18,262 bases of DNA from an uncultured Dorea sp. Its GTDB lineage: Bacteria > Bacillota > Clostridia > Lachnospirales > Lachnospiraceae. Of the stretch, positions 1 to 6,916 are shown piece after piece; position 1 is the first letter of the stretch; every line of letters starts with the position of its first letter. A program made the translations under genes and the position numbers. The notes under the pieces were generated by a model that made no database searches, had not been told where the DNA came from, and saw only the letters and a list, made by a program, of their open reading frames with translations. The stretch is from positions 1 through 18,262 of the forward strand of contig CAJTVY010000055.1 in assembly GCA_910579925.1 (NCBI GenBank), in the 5' to 3' direction.

Positions 1-678
1 ACGTCCTGTAATAGAGAATACGTCCTCTACAGGCATAAGGAACGGCTGATCTGTCGCACGCTGTGGATCCGGAATGTAGCTGTCAACTGCAGCCATCAGT
101 TCCATAACCTTGTCTCCCCACTCGCCTGACGGATCCTCAAGAGCCTTCAGAGCAGAACCCTGGATAATCGGTGTGTCATCTCCTGGGAACTCATACTCGT
201 CTAACAGCTCGCGGATCTCCATCTCAACCAGTTCAAGAAGTTCCTCATCGTCAACCATGTCACACTTGTTCATGAATACAACGATATACGGAACGCCTAC
301 CTGACGGGAAAGCAGGATATGCTCTCTTGTCTGAGCCATAACACCGTCGGTAGCAGCAACTACAAGGATAGCGCCGTCCATCTGAGCGGCACCGGTAATC
401 ATGTTCTTAACGTAGTCAGCATGTCCTGGGCAGTCTACGTGCGCATAGTGACGGTTATCCGTCTCATACTCAACGTGTGCTGTAGAAATTGTGATACCAC
501 GCTCTCTCTCTTCCGGAGCCTTGTCGATGTTCTCGAAATCTACTGCCGCATTACCTGCAACTCTCTCTGCCAGAGTCTTTGTGATCGCTGCTGTCAAAGT
601 GGTCTTGCCATGGTCAACGTGACCGATTGTACCAATATTACAATGTGGTTTTGTTCTTTCAAATTTAGCCTTTGCCAT
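1..678 (-). CDS. tuf: Elongation factor Tu, 5' part (cut by window edge)
   Basis: EF-Tu is the GTPase that carries aminoacyl-tRNA to the ribosomal A site. The minus strand encodes 226 residues starting MAKAKFERTKPH, about 57% of the usual length near 395; the rest lies beyond the left edge. The GTPase signatures are visible: the P-loop GHVDHGKT near residues 19-26, the switch II DCPGHADY near 81-88, and NKCD near 136-139. Switch I carries the usual ERERGITI. A GGAGG ribosome binding site (around 687-691) supports the ATG at 678. It is the last gene of the str operon, about 107 nt downstream of fusA. Identity is essentially certain. Confidence 0.98.
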   Translation of the reverse strand, partial: MAKAKFERTKPHCNIGTIGHVDHGKTTLTAAITKTLAERVAGNAAVDFENIDKAPEERERGITISTAHVEYETDNRHYAHVDCPGHADYVKNMITGAAQMDGAILVVAATDGVMAQTREHILLSRQVGVPYIVVFMNKCDMVDDEELLELVEMEIRELLDEYEFPGDDTPIIQGSALKALEDPSGEWGDKVMELMAAVDSYIPDPQRATDQPFLMPVEDVFSITGR

Positions 679-785
679 TTTGAATAATCCTCCTTAAATT
701 ACGGTGTGTTTGAATATTTTCGTTTACTCAGCTAACATTGATTATATTTCAAATCATGCAGTTTTTCAAGCCTTTTTACCATTAA

Positions 786-2903
786 TTAATCATTTTTATT
801 CGATAATACCTTTTCCTGTACGGATTTCGGTACCTGCTCGTACTTTTCAAAGAACATAGAGTAATTTCCACGTCCCTGAGTACGTGAACGAAGGTCTGTA
901 GAGTATCCGAACATCTCGGACAACGGAACGTATCCGCGTACAATCTTTCCGCCGCCAAGGTCGTCCATACCTTCGATTCTTCCGCGGCGTGAATTGATAT
1001 CGCCAATAACGTCTCCCATATACTCTTCCGGCATCGTTACTTCTACCTTCATGATAGGTTCGCACAATACTGGAGCCGCCTTCTTCATAGCATCCTTAAA
1101 TGCCAGTGATCCGGCAATGTGGAATGCCATTTCACTTGAATCGACTTCATGGTAAGAACCGTCATAAACGTTCGCCTTAACGCCTACAACCGGGAATCCG
1201 CCAAGGACGCCGGACTGCATAGCTTCCTCAATACCTTCTCCGATCTTTGGAATATATTCCTTCGGAATCGCACCTCCGACTACCGTAGACTCAAACTTGA
1301 AGGTCTCCTCGCCGTTGATATCCATTGGCTCGAACTTAACCTTACAATGTCCGTACTGTCCGCGACCACCGGACTGCTTTGCATACTTGCTGTCTACATC
1401 AACAGCCTTGGTAAACGCTTCCTTGTACGCAACCTGCGGCGCACCTACATTCGCCTCGACCTTAAACTCACGAAGAAGTCTGTCAACAATGATCTCCAGA
1501 TGGAGCTCGCCCATTCCGGCAATAATCGTCTGCCCTGTTTCCTGGTCGGTATGGGCGCGGAATGTCGGATCTTCCTCTGCAAGTTTCGCCAGAGATTCTC
1601 CAAGCTTGCCCTGAGAAGCCTTTGTCTTAGGCTCAATTGCAAGTTCGATAACCGGTTCTGGGAATTCCATGGACTCTAAGATTACCGGATGCTGTTCGTC
1701 ACAGATGGTATCGCCTGTAGTCGTAAACTTGAATCCGATCGCTGCCGCAATATCACCGGAATATACCTTGCTCAGTTCTTCTCTCTTGTTGGCATGCATC
1801 TGAAGGATACGGCCAACACGCTCTTTCTTACCCTTTGTTGCGTTCAGTACATAGGAACCGGAGTTCATTGTACCGGAATATACTCTGAAATACGCCAGCT
1901 TACCCACAAACGGGTCTGTCATAATCTTAAATGCAAGCGCTGAAAACGGCTCTTCATCAGAAGAATGTCTCACCGTATCATTTCCGTCTCCATCAACGCC
2001 CTGAATCGGCGGGATGTCAAGGGGTGAAGGCATAAACTCAACAACTGCGTCCAGAAGTTTCTGAACTCCCTTATTTCTATAAGCCGTTCCGCAGCATACC
2101 GGAACCGCCGTACACTCGCAAGTCGCTTTTCTTAAAACTGCCTTTAATTCATCAACAGACGGCTCCTCGCCTTCCAGATAAGCCATCATTAAATCATCGT
2201 CTAATTCGCAGATCTTCTCCACCAGTTCTGAACGATAAAGTTCCGCCTCGTCTGCCATATCCTCCGGGACGTCGATGATCGAAATATCATCTCCTTTATT
2301 ATCATTATAGATATAAGCTTTCATCTCGAAAAGATCAATAATTCCCTTGAACTCATCTTCTTTTCCGATCGGAAGCTGGATGCAGATTGCATTCTTTCCT
2401 AATCTGGTCTTGATCTGATCTACCGCACCATAGAAATTGGCTCCCAAGATATCCATCTTGTTGATAAATGCCATTCTCGGTACATTGTATGTGTCTGCCT
2501 GACGCCATACGTTTTCTGACTGCGGTTCAACTCCGCCCTTAGCACAAAATACACCAACTGCGCCGTCAAGTACACGAAGCGAACGCTCTACTTCTACTGT
2601 AAAGTCAACGTGTCCCGGGGTATCAATAATATTGATACGGTGCTCTAATTCACCCTCTTTTGGCTTGCAGTTCTCCTGCAGCGTCCAGTGACATGTTGTA
2701 GCAGCGGAAGTAATCGTGATACCTCTCTCCTGTTCCTGGGCCATCCAGTCCATGGTAGCAGTACCTTCATGAGTATCACCAATCTTGTGATTAACACCGG
2801 TATAATACAAAATACGCTCTGTTGTCGTTGTCTTTCCAGCATCAATATGCGCCATAATACCGATATTTCTAGTTCTCTCTAACGGGTATTCTCTTCCTGC
2901 CAT
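786..2903 (-). CDS. fusA: Elongation factor G
   Basis: EF-G is the translocase GTPase, also acting with RRF in ribosome recycling. The product has 705 residues, slightly longer than the 690-700 typical of the family; a short extra stretch around residues 76-88, before the switch II region, accounts for part of this. Visible GTPase motifs are AHIDAGKT (about 18-25), RGITITSA (about 60-67), DTPGH (about 94-98) and NKMD (about 148-151). The C-terminal domains follow, with the conserved GRGQYGH segment of domain IV and the RRGRIEGM segment of domain V. The start is fixed by GGAGG seven to eight bases before the ATG. It follows rpsG by only 9 nt, so the two are co-transcribed. Confidence 0.98.
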   Translation of the reverse strand: MAGREYPLERTRNIGIMAHIDAGKTTTTERILYYTGVNHKIGDTHEGTATMDWMAQEQERGITITSAATTCHWTLQENCKPKEGELEHRINIIDTPGHVDFTVEVERSLRVLDGAVGVFCAKGGVEPQSENVWRQADTYNVPRMAFINKMDILGANFYGAVDQIKTRLGKNAICIQLPIGKEDEFKGIIDLFEMKAYIYNDNKGDDISIIDVPEDMADEAELYRSELVEKICELDDDLMMAYLEGEEPSVDELKAVLRKATCECTAVPVCCGTAYRNKGVQKLLDAVVEFMPSPLDIPPIQGVDGDGNDTVRHSSDEEPFSALAFKIMTDPFVGKLAYFRVYSGTMNSGSYVLNATKGKKERVGRILQMHANKREELSKVYSGDIAAAIGFKFTTTGDTICDEQHPVILESMEFPEPVIELAIEPKTKASQGKLGESLAKLAEEDPTFRAHTDQETGQTIIAGMGELHLEIIVDRLLREFKVEANVGAPQVAYKEAFTKAVDVDSKYAKQSGGRGQYGHCKVKFEPMDINGEETFKFESTVVGGAIPKEYIPKIGEGIEEAMQSGVLGGFPVVGVKANVYDGSYHEVDSSEMAFHIAGSLAFKDAMKKAAPVLCEPIMKVEVTMPEEYMGDVIGDINSRRGRIEGMDDLGGGKIVRGYVPLSEMFGYSTDLRSRTQGRGNYSMFFEKYEQVPKSVQEKVLSNKND

Positions 2904-2912
2904 TGCTGCCTC

Positions 2913-3383
2913 CTAGAATCTGTAGTGTGCAAACGCTTTATTTGCCTCAGCCATCTTGTGCATATCTTCTTTCTTCTTCACAGATGCGCCTGTGTTATTG
3001 GATGCATCAAGAATCTCGTTCGCCAATCTTTCCTCCATCGTCTTCTCGCCTCTCTTGCGTGAATACAATGTCAGCCAGCGAAGCGCCAGAGCCTGTCTTC
3101 TGTCAGCTCTTACTTCGATCGGCACCTGGTAAGTCGCTCCACCGATACGTCTTGCCTTAACCTCGAGTACAGGCATGATATTACTCATAGCCTCTTCAAA
3201 TACTTCGATTGCCGGCTTATCGGATTTTTCTGCAACTCTGTCAAACGCTCCGTATACAATCTTCTGCGCTACACCCTTCTTGCCGTCTAACATGATGTTA
3301 TTGATCAGCTTTGTAACCACTTTATTGTTGTACAACGGATCTGCTAATACATCTCTCTTCTGGGTATGTCCTTTACGTGGCAC
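2913..3383 (-). CDS. rpsG: 30S ribosomal protein S7 (GTG start)
   Basis: S7 nucleates assembly of the 30S head by binding the 3' domain of 16S rRNA. The product is 156 residues, the normal bacterial length. The initiator is a GTG at 3383, read as Met: the protein then begins M/V-PRKGHTQKRD, matching the family, and AAGGAGG lies 8 nt upstream. The reading frame continues upstream to a possible ATG at 3452, but that would add 23 residues unlike S7 and has no good ribosome binding site. The S7 signature (RRIGGATYQVPIEV, then RRQALALRWL) is intact. It is separated from fusA by 9 nt. Confidence 0.97.
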   Translation of the reverse strand: MPRKGHTQKRDVLADPLYNNKVVTKLINNIMLDGKKGVAQKIVYGAFDRVAEKSDKPAIEVFEEAMSNIMPVLEVKARRIGGATYQVPIEVRADRRQALALRWLTLYSRKRGEKTMEERLANEILDASNNTGASVKKKEDMHKMAEANKAFAHYRF

Positions 3384-3616
3384 GGTCCTTCCCTCCTTAA
3401 ACATAGTTGTGCAATTACAAAAAACTGCACTGATTAATTCATCGGTACTCACATGTGTCTTTCTAATGATAATGTGTAGTGCAATCTATATCCTTGCAAC
3501 TTACTTAATCATAGTTCTGTTTGTGACTACTTATTTTTTAATAAAATTCTTCTTCGCTTTGCTCAGAAGAACAACCTTCACACTAGGTTTGATAATACCT
3601 CACCAAGTGTTCAGTT
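3384..3616. other. Intergenic gap between rpsL and rpsG with weak AT-rich hairpin
   Basis: This is a 233-nt non-coding spacer inside the str operon, long for this junction. Apart from the rpsG ribosome binding site, the only structure I see is a 7-bp inverted repeat (TTCTTCT at 3547-3553 with AGAAGAA at 3565-3571, 11-nt loop). In the transcribed strand it is followed by TTTTATT, so it could be a weak attenuator. No open reading frame here looks real. A secondary promoter for rpsG cannot be excluded, but no convincing hexamer pair was found. Confidence 0.4.
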
Positions 3617-4039
3617 TTACTTTTTAGCGTCTTTCGGTCTCTTGGCGCCGTATTTAGAACGTGCCTGCCTTCTCTTAGCAACGCCCGCCGTATCAAGCGT
3701 ACCTCTGACAATGTGGTATCTTGTACCTGGAAGGTCTTTTACCCTTCCGCCGCGGATCAGCACAACACTATGCTCCTGAAGGTTGTGTCCTTCTCCCGGA
3801 ATATAGCTTGTTACCTCGATACCGTTAGACAGACGTACCCTGGCAATCTTACGAAGCGCTGAGTTAGGCTTCTTAGGTGTGGCAGTCTTAACTGCGGTAC
3901 ATACCCCTCTTTTCTGAGGAGCGGACGCATCCGTACTTCTCTTCCTTAAAGAGTTATACCCTTTCTGCAGTGCTGGTGCTGTAGACTTCTTTACAGATGT
4001 CTGACGGCCTTTCTTTACTAACTGGTTAAATGTTGGCAT
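3617..4039 (-). CDS. rpsL: 30S ribosomal protein S12
   Basis: S12 lies at the decoding centre of the 30S subunit. The product is 140 residues, starts MPTFNQLVKKGR and contains the hallmark TPKKPNSALRK segment and the PGEGHNLQEHSVVLIRGGRVKDLPG segment in two adjoining blocks. The lysines whose substitution gives streptomycin resistance (the two K of PKKP and the K of RVKDLPG) are all wild type, so no rpsL resistance allele is visible. An AGGAGGTGAAAG ribosome binding site precedes the ATG at 4039. It is the first gene of the str operon, with its own promoter upstream. Confidence 0.98.
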   Translation of the reverse strand: MPTFNQLVKKGRQTSVKKSTAPALQKGYNSLRKRSTDASAPQKRGVCTAVKTATPKKPNSALRKIARVRLSNGIEVTSYIPGEGHNLQEHSVVLIRGGRVKDLPGTRYHIVRGTLDTAGVAKRRQARSKYGAKRPKDAKK

Positions 4040-4132
4040 TCTCTTTCACCTCCTACGATTATAATAAGTTGCATTCTGTTGCCAATCTTTGTGCTATTAC
4101 CTCTAAATACGTCTAATGTATCCAGACTATTT

Positions 4133-4156
4133 TGATGCAGCAATCTATCTGCATCA
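4133..4156 (-). promoter_or_regulatory. Perfect hairpin in the rpsL leader
   Basis: TGATGCAG (4133-4140) and CTGCATCA (4149-4156) form a perfect 8-bp stem with an 8-nt loop. It would start about 10 nt after the inferred transcription start at about 4166 and about 95 nt before the rpsL start codon. No U-run follows, so it is not a terminator. It could stabilise the mRNA 5' end or be a regulatory site. Function is unknown. Confidence 0.5.
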
Positions 4157-4172
4157 TGAAGCACGCTAAATT

Positions 4173-4201
4173 AGTTTATTACGATTATTCCCTATTGTCA
4201 A
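4173..4201 (-). promoter_or_regulatory. rpsL operon promoter
   Basis: On the minus strand a consensus -35 TTGACA (4196-4201) is separated by exactly 17 nt from a -10 TAAACT (4173-4178). Transcription should start near 4166 and give a leader of about 127 nt before rpsL. This is the only strong sigma-A-type hexamer pair found upstream of the str operon in the window. Confidence 0.7.
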
Positions 4202-4225
4202 GGGTTTTTCCGCTTTTTTACAGCG

Positions 4226-4379
4226 AATTTGTAACAGTTCAGCCTTCCGGCTTCACTGTTACGAAATCCGCCCATTTTAAAGTTTGCCTGCGGCAAAGAG
4301 GCGGATTCCCGGCTACTCCAATTCATTGGCTGCTAACTGCGCAGCAAGTGCGCAGTTGCAGGCTAAACTGTTACGGATT
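4226..4379. repeat. Palindrome-rich element with terminal inverted repeats, MITE-like or recombination-site-like
   Basis: Three copies of GGCT-N2-ACTGTTAC are present: one inverted at 4231-4244, one direct at 4249-4263, one direct at 4361-4374. The outermost two are inverted repeats of each other (13 of 14 bases, or about 16 of 19 if extended to 4226 and 4379). Between them are a nested palindrome (AATCCGCC 4265-4272 with GGCGGATT 4300-4307, enclosing TTTGCC/GGCAAA) and a perfect 9-bp hairpin (4335-4343 with 4349-4357). The right end stops at the integrase stop codon, and the left end lies about 25 bp upstream of the rpsL -35. No U-run follows on the minus strand, so it is not a canonical terminator. 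It could be recombinase binding or attachment sites, or a dispersed intergenic palindromic repeat. The remaining bases of the 4040-4379 gap hold only the rpsL leader and promoter. Confidence 0.6.
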
Positions 4380-5354
4380 TTAGTACATAACGCCCAGCGT
4401 CATCTCACTCATCCATTTTCGTTTCTGCTCCATGGAAGAATGAACGTACCGATTCAGAGTAATATTTACATTCGCATGCCCCAGAATCTCACTGAGAGTC
4501 TTGACATCACACCCCTTTTCTATACATCTGGTGGCAAATGTATGCCGGAGTGCATGAAAATTCACGATTTCCATATTACATTCCATCAGATACCTCTTGA
4601 AAATATTTTCAAATGTTCTTGGCTCTACAAACTTCTTGGAAGTGCCGGTCAGTACAAACACATTATCATCTGAAGTCTTCAGACGCATCAGCCGTTCCAT
4701 CATAAATCCCGGCATCGGAATATCGCGGACAGAGCATGCACTTTTAGGCGAAGTAATGATTACACGGGTCTTTCGGTTCTCCCTTCCCTTCCAGTCCACC
4801 TCGTCATTAAAATTCTGGATTCTCTGCATGGTAGCCCTTACCTGTAGAATTTCATCTCTATATAATATCTGCCCCTTTCTCAACGCGCATATTTCCCCGA
4901 GCCGAAGCCCCATGCACAAACTGAGCAGAACCCCGGTCTTTTTTAAGTTGTATACGTCTCTCATAAGAAAACGTTCCAGACGAAGCTGGGTCTGCTTATC
5001 CAGAACCTGGATCTCATTTTCATTACTTCTGACCCGGATCAATTCAAAACGACAAGGGATGTCAACATCGCAGAGCGCCGCATACCGGCAGATATCCTTA
5101 AGCACAAGGAGCAGATCTTTCACCGACTTTTCCGCCATTCCTCTGCCCTGCTTGTTTCCCGCCTCCAGCCGGCTCTGGATAAACTGCTCGATCCGGTCCG
5201 TTGTCAGCTTCTCCGTCTCGAGACCGCCAAGTAAAGGCAGGATATGGTTTGATGTCAGGTTTACATATTTTACATATGTAGACTCCTTCACACGCATCTT
5301 CGAATTTTCCAGCCACTGTGGTACGATTGTCTCCAATTTCTGATGTTTTCTCAT
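4380..5354 (-). CDS. Tyrosine recombinase / phage-type integrase
   Basis: This is a site-specific recombinase of 324 residues, normal for the family. An N-terminal core-binding (SAM-like) domain spans about residues 6-95 and the catalytic domain about 115-315. All catalytic residues are visible: Arg151 (MGLRLGEICAL), Lys204 (SPKSACSVRDIPM), His267 and Arg270 (FHALRHTFA), His293 (LGHANV) and the nucleophile Tyr303 (NRYVHSS). It therefore looks active. The ATG at 5354 has only a distant GAGAGG about 11 nt upstream. No excisionase, relaxase or phage gene is next to it. It is either the integrase of a genomic island placed upstream of rpsL, or an orphan invertase acting on the adjacent repeats. 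Substrate is inferred, not shown. Confidence 0.93.
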   Translation of the reverse strand: MRKHQKLETIVPQWLENSKMRVKESTYVKYVNLTSNHILPLLGGLETEKLTTDRIEQFIQSRLEAGNKQGRGMAEKSVKDLLLVLKDICRYAALCDVDIPCRFELIRVRSNENEIQVLDKQTQLRLERFLMRDVYNLKKTGVLLSLCMGLRLGEICALRKGQILYRDEILQVRATMQRIQNFNDEVDWKGRENRKTRVIITSPKSACSVRDIPMPGFMMERLMRLKTSDDNVFVLTGTSKKFVEPRTFENIFKRYLMECNMEIVNFHALRHTFATRCIEKGCDVKTLSEILGHANVNITLNRYVHSSMEQKRKWMSEMTLGVMY

Positions 5355-5614
5355 TTGTAATCATTCCTCTCTTTTTTCTAATGATTATATAAGAAGAGAA
5401 ACATTGTGGCATTATGACACACTCAAAATTAGCGGGGATAATTTACAAACTCCATAAGCGGCAGGCCGTATAGGCATTCGGATATTATAGATACTATTTA
5501 TGAAACTCTTGATTATTATATCGTGAACAGCATTTTATCTTAATTAAATGCATATAGAAGTGGAAGTGATAAAAAGAAGGAACGATATTAACGCCAGTTC
5601 CCTTATAAGTTAAG
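5355..5614. other. Intergenic region upstream of the integrase
   Basis: Together with the adjoining terminator this is a gap of about 320 bp. It is AT-rich with no plausible coding frame. It must hold the integrase promoter: a TATATAAT box lies at about 5382-5389 on the minus strand, but I found no convincing -35 partner. Nothing else can be supported. Confidence 0.4.
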
Positions 5615-5675
5615 AAAAAAATTCAGAATATCCTGGGCAGCGGAACCTTTGGTCCGTACCCATAATTCTGAATTT
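5615..5675 (-). terminator. Rho-independent terminator of the three-gene operon
   Basis: An 11-bp perfect outer stem (5619-5629 with 5665-5675) encloses a GC-richer inner stem (TGGG/CCCA and CGGA-CC/GG-TCCG around a TTT loop). In the transcribed strand it is followed by a run of U residues (A-run at 5615-5621 on the plus strand). It begins immediately after the stop codon of the DUF4231 gene, closing the operon and insulating the integrase. Confidence 0.85.
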
Positions 5676-6164
5676 CTATTCTTTCTCCTGCGACTCCATC
5701 TGCATCTTATACCAGTTCGCATGCACCTCTGTCATATACTGTTCCAGCAGATAGAGATAATTCGAATGTGCTTTTTCATCGTCATAAGGTTTTACCTTTC
5801 CGCAGTACAGAGAATATTGCTTTTTAATATTCTCCGCCGCCGTCCGGTAATTCGTCCATCGGTCCCGTGCATTAAAAAGCGCCAGCAACGAGGCTGATAA
5901 CGAGGTAATCGATGCAAGTGTGATTCCAATATCTTTCTTATCCGTCACTGCCATAATTGTTGCGCTTAACAGAGGCAGCGACAGATTAATGAACGACAGG
6001 CTATAAAACAGATATTTATAGAAAATGGCCTTGCGCATATACCATTCCAGGCAGCCTTTTGTCCTCAGGCGACAGATTTCCACCGGATCTTTTCCGTACT
6101 CAATCTGACTGAAAAACTCTTCACTTTCACAGCAGCGGAAGATTTTCTTAAATAGTTTACACAT
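5676..6164 (-). CDS. DUF4231/SLATT-type two-helix membrane protein, candidate pore-forming effector
   Basis: A 162-residue protein with a soluble N-terminus, two hydrophobic segments (about residues 50-73 and 79-98), and a conserved cytosolic tail beginning RDRWTNYR at about 101-107. That order, with the basic WYMRKA segment before the first helix and the R-W-x-x-Y-R motif after the second, is typical of DUF4231 proteins, which belong with the SLATT two-TM families. In published comparative genomics, SLATT proteins are predicted membrane-perturbing effectors of nucleotide-linked conflict systems. The last 15 residues are charged. It is the last gene of the operon, 50 nt after the ImmA-like gene, and a terminator abuts its stop. 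The pore-forming role is inference; a plain membrane anchor or transporter accessory is possible. Confidence 0.7.
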   Translation of the reverse strand: MCKLFKKIFRCCESEEFFSQIEYGKDPVEICRLRTKGCLEWYMRKAIFYKYLFYSLSFINLSLPLLSATIMAVTDKKDIGITLASITSLSASLLALFNARDRWTNYRTAAENIKKQYSLYCGKVKPYDDEKAHSNYLYLLEQYMTEVHANWYKMQMESQEKE

Positions 6165-6214
6165 AGATGACCATTCCTTTATCTTTTGTTCTCATATAAA
6201 TACTTTATTTTGAC

Positions 6215-6916
6215 TTATGCAAAAATATCCGCATATTCGTCTTTAAATCTGCTAAGATCATATCCGGTCTTTTCGAATTCATTCAGCCGTTCAAAACACG
6301 CAACCTGCTTGAGCTGCTGATATCCAATTGCAAGATTAAACATAGAAACCTGGCTCTTATCGCTGAGGTACTCCATCCACCGGTCTACATCTAATGGATA
6401 ATCTTTGATCGAGTCCAGATATGCCTTAAATTCCCGTTTAAATATATTTAAAGGCAGAAGGAGGAAGAGCGCAACTTTATCTGCTGCGATTTCCCCCAGC
6501 TCCGATGGCATAAGCGGAATCGCATAGCTATGTTCATACATAATATCATCGTCTAACAGCACATACCGGCCGATAGAATGTGCAATCGCATATTGCTGGG
6601 TTTTATAGCTTACCATATTGTCAACCTCTATAAGCTTTTCCTCTCTATCAATCAGAATCTGGCCTATTACTTTGTTAAACTGGTTTGCCGCACTCGCCAG
6701 AATACGCCTTCTCACGATTCTGATCCCCATCTCATTACCAACCATCTCTATATCTATGGGAAACTCCAGCCTCTTTTTTCTCTCCTTGTATATCTGTTTC
6801 ACCAGCTTTTCTGCCTGTTCCGCCAGTTGCAGATATAGCCGGGCCTCTTTCTCTGTCTGGCTCTGAATCTTCAGTGTTCGTATGTCTTTTTTTATCTCCT
6901 CAATATTGTTACTCAT
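6215..6916 (-). CDS. ImmA/IrrE-like protein with a destroyed HExxH motif (pseudopeptidase)
   Basis: A 233-residue soluble protein. Residues 1-50 are charged and probably coiled. From about residue 53 it resembles the ImmA/IrrE (DUF955) zinc peptidase fold: a strand region, then YAIAHSIGRYVLL (about 109-121), where active members have AHExGHyLL, then the third-ligand helix GEIAADKVALFLLLP (about 141-155). The first His (113) and the downstream Glu (142) remain, but the catalytic Glu is Ser114 and the second zinc His is Arg117, so peptidase activity is unlikely. The C-terminal 75 residues are unrecognised. Its ATG overlaps the stop of the large ATPase gene (ATGA), implying coupled translation. 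In active relatives the partner is often a repressor that gets cleaved; here it may be only a sensing or binding module. The fold call is by motif only. Confidence 0.65.
   Translation of the reverse strand: MSNNIEEIKKDIRTLKIQSQTEKEARLYLQLAEQAEKLVKQIYKERKKRLEFPIDIEMVGNEMGIRIVRRRILASAANQFNKVIGQILIDREEKLIEVDNMVSYKTQQYAIAHSIGRYVLLDDDIMYEHSYAIPLMPSELGEIAADKVALFLLLPLNIFKREFKAYLDSIKDYPLDVDRWMEYLSDKSQVSMFNLAIGYQQLKQVACFERLNEFEKTGYDLSRFKDEYADIFA

Noticed and set aside
110..3160. Plus-strand open frames over tuf, fusA and rpsG (for example 319-687, 1149-1679 and 2903-3160)
   Set aside because: They lie antisense to highly conserved genes, lack ribosome binding sites and show no recognisable protein pattern.
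3617..4039. A streptomycin-resistance allele in rpsL
   Set aside because: The lysines in PKKP and RVKDLP are wild type.
4202..4230. A rho-independent terminator made of CGCT/AGCG with a T-rich centre at 4211-4225
   Set aside because: The stem is only 4 bp and the T-run is in the loop, so it is not a credible terminator.
5098..5412. A 104-residue minus-strand frame starting upstream of the integrase
   Set aside because: It is a shifted frame over the integrase N-terminus; its composition is unlike a real protein and the integrase frame has all catalytic residues.
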